The translations under genes and the position numbers were made by a program. Of a stretch of 64,000 nt of DNA, positions 56,500 to 64,000 are shown piece by piece (within the stretch, counting starts at the first letter, position 1; each line of letters opens with the position of its first letter). Source of the stretch: Datisca glomerata (Eukaryota > Streptophyta > Magnoliopsida > Cucurbitales > Datiscaceae); contig QANY01009317.1 in assembly GCA_003255025.1 (NCBI GenBank), forward strand, positions 434,001-498,000. Reading direction: 5' to 3'. The notes beneath the pieces are model-generated. The model saw only the letters and a program-made list of their open reading frames with translations, was not told the DNA's origin and did no database searches.

Positions 56500-56790
56500 G
56501 ACCTCGTGCAGTCATCGTATAGACTACACGATGGTTACACTAACTTCGTGTAATCATCACGTAGTCTACATGATGGTTACACTGATCTCATGTAGTCATC
56601 ATGTAGTCTACACGATGATTACAATGACTTCGTGTAATCATCGTGTAGTCTACACGATGGTTACACTGATCTCGTCTAGTCATCGTATAGTCTACATGAT
56701 GGTTACACGATTACTACACATGGTCCGTGTAACCGATCTTGTAGTCTACTCGTTGACTAAATGATGTTCATGTAACCGATCTGTAGTCAC
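56500..56790. repeat. Palindromic 42-bp repeat array 8 (MULE B)
   Basis: About seven units: CTACACGATGGTTACACT, then CTTCGTGTAATCATCGTGTA. It lies in the intron before the Glu/Lys-rich exon, the same place as array 4 of MULE A. The plus-strand 77-codon frame is again 14-residue repeats. Confidence 0.88.
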
Positions 56791-56838
56791 CCTTTTCTAT
56801 TTTGTCTGCTTAATCTTAATATTACAAGGTTTTTTTAG

Positions 56839-57867
56839 TTGATGCCTCCTTAGTCACCCTTTCTAGTAGAAGATTAGGCTAATGAGGAGGATGAGGCCAT
56901 TGAAAAGGAAGAGGAGAAGAAGAAGAAGAAGAAGTGGTCCGAAGAGGCCATTAAAAAAATAGAGGAGAAGAAGGTTGTGTCCAAGAAGTTCAGTGGACAT
57001 TAAGATTGGGTGAGAAAATGTCTGATTGGAATGGACCAAAAGATCACTTCAATGGACAAGAAGATTCTGTCCATGCAATCAAACATTTATTTTGCAATTT
57101 TATGAATCAAAATTTTGATGGATCATCTGGTAACATCGAGGCTAGATGATTACTCATTTTGTCCTCGATCTGACGAGGAGGACACAAAGATTGAGAAGGA
57201 AGAGAAAAAAATGAAGAGGGAGATAAGGATGAAAAAGAAGAACATATGGTAGAGAAAGAAGAAGAGGAGATGGTGGGAGAGAAGGAAAAATAAGAAGAAA
57301 AAGAAGAAGAAAAAGATGAAGAGAACGAAGAAGAAAAAGAATAAGCGAAGGTCGAAGAAGAAAGAAGAGAAGAAGAATGAGAGAAGGATGAAAAAGAAGA
57401 ACATATGGTAGAGAAAGAGGAAGAAGAGGAGATTGTGGGAGAGAAGGAAAAAGAATAAGAAAAGGAAGAAGAAAAAGTTCAAGAGAATGAAGACGAAAAA
57501 GAAGAAGCGAAGGTCGAAGAAGAAAAAAGAGAAGAAGAAAAAGAGAATGAAGGTAATAAGGAGAAGGAAGATGAAGGTGAAAAGATGGAAGATGAGAAAA
57601 AAGAAGAAGAAGAAAAAGAAGAAGTAAAGGAAGAAGAATAAAAAGAAGAAAAAGAAAGAAAAAGAAAAATAGAAAAGAAGAAAAAATAGAAGAAAAAGAA
57701 ATACACAAAGAAGAAGAAGAAGAAGAAGAAGAAGAAGAAGAAGAAGAAGAAGAAACAAAGAAAGAAGAACAAAAGGTTTCATCGATAATATCTGCATTGA
57801 TGGATTTGGTTCGGTCAACGGAGAAGGAGAAGAAGAAGAAGAAGAAGAAGAAGAAGAAGAAGGAGAA

Positions 57868-57914
<47 letters not shown>

Positions 57915-58229
57915 AGAAGAAGAAGAAGAAGAGGTTGCATCGATAATATCTGCATTGATAGATTTGGTTCGGTCAATGGAGCAATCCAACGTTGGAGAAG
58001 AAGAGCTCGTCTACCTTGGGTAACTTAATAAGAGGAATATAAAAAGATCTCGGGTCCTCGAGTCACCTAATTGGGCAACCGAAAAGGTTGAAAAGAAGAA
58101 GCAGCAAAGGAAAAAAGCTGATGCTAATATCGTTGCAAAAATGAACATCAAACCTTTTCAAGCATATGGTGATGCATCTTTAGAGGGTGAATCCCGTTTT
58201 AAAGCCTGATTCAAATCCTCAAGGGCAAA
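56839..58229 (+). pseudogene. Glu/Lys-rich exon of the DUF1985/Ulp1-like MULE B gene
   Basis: Exon from TTTTTTTAG|TTGATGCC (56839) to GGGCAAA|GTAAGTTC (58229/58230). After a coding start shared with MULE A it has a GDWVRKCLIGMDQKITSMDK-like block (56990-57060), a Glu/Lys-rich tract with internal duplication (HMVEKEEEE twice, about 57243 and 57405), (GAA)n runs, a duplicated VASIISALIDLVRS block (about 57772-57813 and 57935-57976), then MEQSNVGEEELVYLG. Stops (about 57290, 57343 and others) show that it is not translated in full. The long minus-strand Ser/Phe frame is the antisense of GAA runs. Confidence 0.55.
57700..57935. repeat. (GAA)n microsatellites
   Basis: Two nearly perfect GAA runs, about 57707-57755 and 57826-57933, separated by a repeat of the exon segment encoding SIISALMDLVRSTE. 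MULE A has the much shorter TTC run at 20862-20898, so the tract expanded in B after the copies separated, or shrank in A. Confidence 0.9.
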
Positions 58230-58274
58230 GTAAGTTCTGTAATTTTCTTGTACACTTCTTCTTCTCTTAATGGC

Positions 58275-58610
58275 TAAAGTGACCTCGTGTAACCATAATT
58301 TAGTTTACATGATGATTATATTGACATAGTGTAGCCATCATGTATATTGCACGATGGTTAAACTGATATAGTGTATACTACACGATGGTTACACTGACCT
58401 CGTGTAGCCATCGTGTAATATACATGATGGTTACACTAACATCATGTATACCGCATGATGGTTAAGCTGACAACGTGTGGCCATCGTGTATACTACACAA
58501 TGGTTACACTGACCTCGTGTATACTACACAATGGTTACACTGACCTCGTGTATTTATCTTATAATAAACACGATGGTTATACTGACATCGTGTAACCAAC
58601 GTGTAATAAT
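58275..58610. repeat. Palindromic 42-bp repeat array 9 (MULE B)
   Basis: About eight units of CTACACGATGGTTACACTGA, then CCTCGTGTAGCCATCGTGTA. It lies in the intron from the GTAAGT donor at 58230 to the GTCGTACAG acceptor near 58653, the same place as array 3 of MULE A. Confidence 0.88.
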
Positions 58611-58719
58611 CCAATCATTTACCTAATTTTGATCTATAATTACGTCGTACAGGAAAGAGAAAGTAGATGTTGGATTTTGATCTATAATTGTAGCAAGTCT
58701 AATAGCCGTCGTGAAACTC

Positions 58720-58971
58720 GAACATTAACCATCTCATCGGGTCGGCCTACAAAGTGAAAAGACAATAAGAAGTTGGTACGACAATATCTCTTGTTCGAAA
58801 AAAACAAAACACGTGCTCATGATTGTGCGAATGAAGTGTCCATTAGAGCCACCTACGGTGGAGTCCGAGGCTCGTTTATTCATTGTGCCGCCCCCAGAGT
58901 AGCCCAAGGGCGGCTGACACATGAACCGCGCCCGAGGATCGAGTGCTGGTATGTTTAAACACTGATATATT
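58720..58971. other. Unassigned sequence between MULE B and Copia 4
   Basis: GC-richer than its surroundings (GCCGCCCCCAGAGTAGCCC). Short frames run on both strands, with no recognised domain. It may be a further part of MULE B with no match in MULE A. Confidence 0.35.
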
Positions 58972-60058
58972 TGTCGGAAACACAACGCTCGTGCGGAGGA
59001 AGCGTGAGGCTTTTAAAATTTATTAAAACTGAATCTTTTTCGCTAAAACGAAACAAACGTGACGCTACAATTTCCAAAATAAAATCTTTTATTAAAAACT
59101 TTTTCATTCAAATTCATTATGTATTTATATATTAAATAAAAAACATACATAGATATAGAATATATAACTCTTGTAGTCTAATCAAACGTCTTTGCAATAC
59201 TAAGATCTTGTTATGCCACGAATGACGAGCTTCAAAATCTAGACCACGATCTTCTAAGTCAATCCTCAAACACACTAGGACGTGTGTGAGCACGTACAAA
59301 ATATCAAGAATAATTTTCTGTCTCAAGATATACTCGACACATGAGATCTAGAGATTTTAGAGAATGACTAATTTTTGCAAGCAAAAATATGTGAGCGAAA
59401 ATAATTGATTAACTCACAAAGCTTTAGATTAACTATTTAATCTCAGAGAGTTTCACTCTGATAGCAACTGCACAGTTCTAAACTAATTCCAGTACTAAGG
59501 CCAATAGAATAATATCAATATATATTTTCTAGGTCAAGGCACATAAGATTTTTAGAGATATAAATAAAATAATAAATTAATTACAAATGTGTCATTACAA
59601 TGGAACCCACTACAATTATGCACCACTTCAATGTCACACAACATTGCAGTGTGTATTAAATCTTTATGACAAATGAAAAGTAAATAAAAATATTAATCCA
59701 CATTGGTCCTATCATATATAATCTTATTATATAAAGTAGCATTCACTAAGATGTTTGTCCACATCAATGATTTGGATCTTGATCACATGCATTCATAATG
59801 CTTAGTGAACCGTACTAATAACGATTCATTAAATATTTCATACTTTAATATGTTGCTGATAATTTTATTCATTATCTATGATCTTAATCCTCTCGTACTT
59901 ACACAAGATTATAGTTTCATTAATGAATATAAAATTTTCAGATATTTATATAAATTATTTAACAATAATTTAAAAGAACGATTATGAGAAAAATGGAATT
60001 GCATTAAATTTCATATTAAAATATCAAAACACATGATTTGAGAGCATTTCACCCAACA
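58972..60058 (-). repeat. 3' LTR of Copia 4
   Basis: Starts TGTCGGAAACACAACG and ends CACCCAACA (TGTTGGGTG on the element strand). The part from 59650 is homologous to the Copia 1 LTR (4610-5017). The first 600 bp differ, so the two LTR families share only one half. The short frame at 59805-59987 parallels the one at 4758-4946 and is LTR sequence, not a gene. Confidence 0.75.
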
Positions 60059-60074
60059 ATCTCTCACTTGCCCT

Positions 60075-61470
60075 AAAGTAAATGTGGCATCTCTCTCAAC
60101 CCTATGTTACGTACATGACCACCCTCCATTGACTTTACTTGAAGTGTCTTGGTAAAAGGATCAGCCAGGTTCTGATCTAACGGTATCTTCATAACAGTCA
60201 CATCCTCTAGATGCGTGGTCTCTCTTATAAAATGATATTTCCTCTATATGTGCTTGCCCCTCTTGTTTCTCGGTTCTTCAAAATTAGCTACCGCCCTACT
60301 GTTGTCACAATACAGGATCAGTGTCTTGTCCATATTTGGAACTACTTCCAGATCAGTATGGAACTTTCTGAGTGATAGTGCTTCTTTTGTAGCTTTACAA
60401 GTCGCTATATATTCGGCTTCAATAATGGATCTGCAATACTGGATTGTTTAATACTTCTCTAGACTACAGCTCCTCGACCTAGGTTGAATACTGATCTAGA
60501 CGTCAACTTTCGAATATCTCTGTATGATTAAAAATCAGAATCAGTATATCTAGTGGGGTTCATGTCTCCACCTGAATAAATAAGCATATACTTTCTCGTT
60601 CTCCTAAGATACTTGAGGATGTGCTTTACTACAATCCAATGTTCTAAACCAGGATTTGATTGATAACGACTCATAATTCCCACCGCATAACAGATGTCCG
60701 GTCTCGTACACAACATGGCATACATGAGACTGCCAACAGCTAAAGCATAAAGAACCTTTCTCATATCTTCTTCCTCTAGAGGTGTCTTAGGACATTGATC
60801 TTGGGAGTAGACAATTCCATGTCTGGTCGGTAGTTGACCTTCTTCAAATTCTCCAACACCTTATCAATATAAGATGCTTGAGAAAGTGCAAAGAGCTTGT
60901 TGTTTCTATTCCTTGAGATTTGAATGCCTAGAACATAGCTCGCCTATTTCAAATCTTTCATTTAGAATTTTCAGCTAACCACTTTTTAACTTTTGACAAA
61001 GTTTCTACGTCATTCCCAATGAGTAGAACACCATCAACATAAAGAACTAAAAAAATCACTATCTTATCTTTGATGTATTTATAAACACAAGTTTCATCAA
61101 CATTTTGATCGAAGCCATATGATTTAATAATCTCATCAAATATAAGATTTCAAAATCTATATGCTTGCTTTAATCCATAAATGGATTTAAGTAACTTGCA
61201 TAATTTCTGATCTTGCCCCCTTTTCACGAACCTTTATGGTTACATCATATAGATGTTTTCTTTAAGAGAGCCATTCAGAAAAGCTGTCTTGACATCCATT
61301 TGTCATATTTCATAGTCTAAGCTAACGACTATGGATAAAAGCATGCGAATGGATTTTAGCATGGCTATGAGAGAATGTCTTTTCATAATTGACTCATTTT
61401 CTTTGTGTATTGTCTTTGGCTACCAGTCGTTCCTTGAAAGTCTCTATTTTCCCATATGTACCTCTTTTTT
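60075..61470 (-). pseudogene. Copia 4 reverse transcriptase-RNase H, active site altered
   Basis: The frame 60528-60764 reads MRKVLYALAVGSLMYAMLCT, then RPDICYAVGIMSRYQSNPGL, then ILKYLRRTRKYMLIYSGG. The RNase H end is in 60090-60500. At about 61045-61030 the RT active site reads YVDG instead of YVDD, and frameshifts occur around 61080-61200. Confidence 0.8.
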
Positions 61471-61569
61471 GCTCCGGATGCACTTTGACGTATTTTTAGG
61501 ATCGGGAATTCGTCAGAATAATTCTTCAATCTCCTAATCTTCCCGCTTGGAATCAGTGGAAACAAAAGT

Positions 61570-62420
61570 GCTAGATATTGAAACTGGGTGGAAAGTGGGG
61601 ATAAAAATACCTCTCAAGAGCTTAGGGGAGGAAGGAAGAGAAGTCTAAGCAAACAAAGTTACACTGGGAGTCGCAGTAGGGACGTAGGCAACTTCTACTT
61701 GTCTCCGGGGATCCAGAAGATCGTTCCAGTCCTATTCTCGGCAACGAAGAGCTGTGTTGATCTTGTCAATAGAAGACGTCGACCTGTATGGTTTCTTGTT
61801 GTTCTTGGGACCTATATGAAAGACAATTTATCAGAAACAAAACAAACAAAAATGAAAGTAAACTCATAAAAAGGAAAAGAACCGGAGCTCCAACAACTTA
61901 CTCAAAACACCTTAATTTCTGGGGATAGTCCTGTGGCCATCACTACCCCAGTTCCAGCCGATTAGTAGGGTATCTCGTTTCCAGACTTTATCCCCTTTTA
62001 AAAGGGCGGTTATCAACTATCCTCTTTGTTAGAAAGGATGGGTGCAAGGTAATAACTATTATTCCTATATTTGACTATATAACAGTGATGGAGTTCATCT
62101 ACTCCTAAGTCTAAATTATGCCTCCTACTCAAGGCTTCAAAACCAAAGAGAATCCTATACGAACTAGGAGTAAATTGAGAAGGAGCTAAACCTACAGTGT
62201 GGAAAAATTCCTGTAAGAAGGGGAAAAGGGAAGTTTGAGACCTAAGACTATACACATTGGACTTAGAGTTATCTGGTAAGGAGGAGAACATGGTATTCTA
62301 GTGGCGTTACTCTCTACTAACCTGTAATGGACATCCGAGGGAAAAGCATCCCGGTAAGAGGCTATGAAACGGTCGAGTTCCCTCTTAGGATCTGACTAAG
62401 GGGACATTAGGCCTGAAAAT
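61570..62420 (-). pseudogene. Antisense ORF of Gypsy 3: 'putative gypsy type transposon' domain
   Basis: The minus strand reads ELDRFIASYRDAFPSDVHYR (about 62375-62315), then frame 62013-62291 with FLQEFFHTVGLAPSQFTPSS, then YRILFGFEALSRRHNLDLGV, then DELHHCYIVKYRNNSYYLAP. This is the best copy of the domain in the window. It continues RDTLLIGWNWGSDGH (about 61960), equal to GTLLIGGNWGGDGH in Gypsy 2, and then ENRTGTIFWIPGDK (about 61720). Function is unknown. The family is named for its association with Gypsy elements. Confidence 0.7.
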
Positions 62421-62479
62421 AGTTTCTTCTTCCACAGTAGAAGGAGAAAAATGAAAAAGAGGGATCGAAGAAGAATAAA

Positions 62480-63640
62480 AAATGCGAGGAAGAAAAACCC
62501 TTACTGGAATAAAGGTTGCAAGTAAGAAAAATAATGAAATGATATAGCCCTCCTTTAATAGGCAGCGAACTCCAAAGAGATGTCAAAAATGTCTAATTCT
62601 AAAAAGATGAGGTGAAAAGACAATCAAGATTGATAAGCACGAAATCGAACCGATGTGAGTACGAGCAAATGAGGAAATGCCAATTGACAATAAGGGAAAA
62701 AGATATCCTCTAAACTCTCCTTCTCAAGAAAGGGAAGCTGACAACGGGAAGACGTAATGACGGTAAGTCATAATCTAAAGTTTTGAAAGACGAGGCATGG
62801 GGGATACATGTGGAAGATCTGAGAGAAATGTTAGTGAGAATGGGGAATGAAGCGTCGCGGCTCACATGTGCGTGTTCCTTTTTGCTTACTTCATTGTTAT
62901 TTTTTATGGCGTTAATAATTGCAGGTCTCGGAAAACGGTGTCAAATAGTATAGGAAATCACATCATATCTTCTTTAGAAAGGGGCAATAATCATTGCACC
63001 TCATCAAAATTTTATTTTGTTGAGTGTAATGGGAGGTAAATGAACATGATTAAATATCATAATATGTGAGGCAAGATCTGAACCGTAGGTTCAGATTAAG
63101 AAGAACAACATACCGAGGCCGTGAGATCAATTTAGGCGATTGTGAGAAGGAAATTAATCAGGACACGTGGCAAACTAATACAACAAGTCAGAGGAACGTT
63201 AATCAAGATCATCTAACGAACAAATTTACTCCAATAACTCGAACAGATTTACTCCAATAACTCGAACAGATTTACACAATTTGAGGAATATTGAGCTATT
63301 CCCAAAGTGAAGCCAAATCTTCCCTAAAACGGGAATATCTCCCAATATCATGCCGAAATCCTTAGATATGGGAATTTTCTCCATGATTTTCGTAGTAATT
63401 TCTTACTAAAGACGTGATACAGATTCTATAAAAACTTATAAATAAATGTTGATCAATTATAACATTCATTCATTCATTGAAATCAAATAAAAACTACATA
63501 ATTCATTTGTTCATCGTCTTCATTCTCTCATGCTTTCTATTATTTTTTGTATACGGGAGAAAAAAAAATCTTTTACAAAGTGTTTAAATTTATTTGTCAA
63601 GTTTCTTCTTTGGCAAACGACTAAAACTTCGTTAAAAATA
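62480..63640 (+). repeat. Probable 3' LTR of Gypsy 3 with promoter motifs
   Basis: No second copy in the window, so this rests on position. On the plus strand it has a G-box in GGACACGTGGC (63161-63171), CTATAAAAACTTATAAATA (63426-63444) as TATA region, and a transcript-start-like stretch after it. GGACACGTG also occurs on the element strand of the Gypsy 2 LTR. A 20-bp direct repeat (TTACTCCAATAACTCGAACA, at 63227 and 63249) lies upstream of the TATA. Confidence 0.4.
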
Positions 63641-64000
63641 AAGACAACACAGATGTTTCCAGGATAACGAAGCCAGATTCTCAAGCCAGATTTTCCTAAT
63701 ATTGCGGTCCGTATCTCTTTATAGACCAGTTAACATTTTAAATAAGGGTTTCCTTATTTGGCAATATATATGAGGTAATGTTTAGGGATCTAAACCATTA
63801 AATTGTTTTTCAATGATCTAAATTACTCAACAAAAATTTCTAAATTTGAAGTAAAATATAATTTTTATTAACGGTCTAATTGGTAACAAAACCTCTCCTT
63901 AATTTTTCTTTTCCTAAACAAAAGGGAGTCTTCCTAGCTAGCTACAAGTTATACAATACACATATGAAGAAAAATTATAAATAAGGAAAAGAACTTCAAT
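63641..64000. other. Window end, nothing recognised
   Basis: AT-rich noncoding sequence. No frame over 60 codons. Confidence 0.5.

Larger units (their letters stand above)
54323..58720 (+). mobile_element. MULE B: Ulp1/DUF1985-carrying element, 3' end lost
   Basis: The left TIR (54323-54395: GGGTTTTTTGCTAAACTAGA and on) starts 29 bp after the right TIR of MULE C. Then come a leader exon, array 7, a DUF1985 exon, array 8, a Glu/Lys-rich exon, array 9 and a short exon (58657 on), in the same order as MULE A inverted. The HIDAY exon and the 3' TIR of MULE A have no counterpart here: similarity stops soon after AGAGAAAGTAGATGTTGG (about 58677). The right boundary is therefore approximate. Confidence 0.6.
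58972..61470 (-). mobile_element. Copia 4: 3' half of a Copia retrotransposon
   Basis: 3' LTR (58972-60058), complement of a polypurine tract (60059-60072), then RNase H and RT on the minus strand up to about 61470, where similarity to Copia 1 (about 6190) stops and Gypsy 3 sequence begins. Closest relative in the window is Copia 1 (LTR and pol). Confidence 0.8.
61480..63640 (+). mobile_element. Gypsy 3: relic, antisense ORF plus 3' LTR
   Basis: Contains the minus-strand extra ORF (61570-62420) and, to its right, LTR-like sequence with G-box and TATA. In Gypsy 1 and 2 the extra ORF also sits next to the 3' LTR and opposes pol, so the element points to the right. All of gag-pol is missing, replaced at the left by Copia 4. 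Confidence 0.5.

Noticed and set aside
57150..57989. Minus-strand frame of 279 codons (Ser/Phe/Leu-rich)
   Set aside because: Same situation as above for MULE B: antisense of GAA runs.
59805..59987. Conserved short ORF shared with 4758-4946
   Set aside because: Both lie in homologous Copia LTR sequence. The similarity reflects LTR homology, not a protein.

Overview
The window is nuclear DNA of a flowering plant, most likely a dicot. It has AT-rich intergenic sequence, GT-AG introns, TATA-box promoters, a cytokinin type-A response regulator, a GDSL lipase exon, F-box/LRR and nodulin-like fragments, and a dense mass of decayed plant transposons. I cannot name the species. DUF1985/Ulp1-bearing Mutator-like elements are known from several dicot families, so they do not decide it. 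No bacterial, organellar, rRNA, tRNA or CRISPR feature was recognised.

Layout. 1-3.2 kb is intergenic sequence with a short duplication and a nodulin-like MFS transporter fragment. 3.24-23.92 kb is one Mutator-like element (MULE A) with matching terminal inverted repeats. It encodes, on the minus strand, a DUF1985 protein followed by a Glu/Lys-rich exon and the start of an Ulp1-like region. A Copia retrotransposon (Copia 1) is inserted in it, and Copia 2 is inserted in Copia 1, which makes a three-level nest. 24-28 kb holds gene remnants: an F-box/LRR-type fragment and a GDSL lipase first exon with its promoter. 28.1-33.6 kb is Copia 3, with a clear tRNA-iMet primer-binding site. 34.9-40.7 kb is an internally deleted Ty3/Gypsy element (Gypsy 1). 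42.2-43.3 kb is the one apparently intact host gene, a five-exon type-A response regulator. 44.4-50.4 kb is Gypsy 2, truncated. 52.6-54.3 kb is a small MULE relative (C), almost directly followed by MULE B (54.3 to about 58.7 kb), which lies in the opposite orientation to MULE A. 59.0-61.5 kb is Copia 4 and 61.5-63.6 kb a Gypsy 3 relic.

Two features stand out. First, the MULEs carry arrays of a quasi-palindromic unit of about 42 bp built on CTACACGATG/CATCGTGTAG. In MULEs A and B these arrays lie mainly in the long introns of the DUF1985/Ulp1-like gene, so the coding exons alternate with hairpin-prone repeats. Second, the Gypsy elements carry, antisense to gag-pol and next to the 3' LTR, an intron-containing reading frame of the 'putative gypsy type transposon' kind followed by a coiled coil. 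Coding regions in the elements are broken by stops and frameshifts, so the functional content is probably the response regulator alone. Nothing can be said from this window about activity of the elements elsewhere in the genome.
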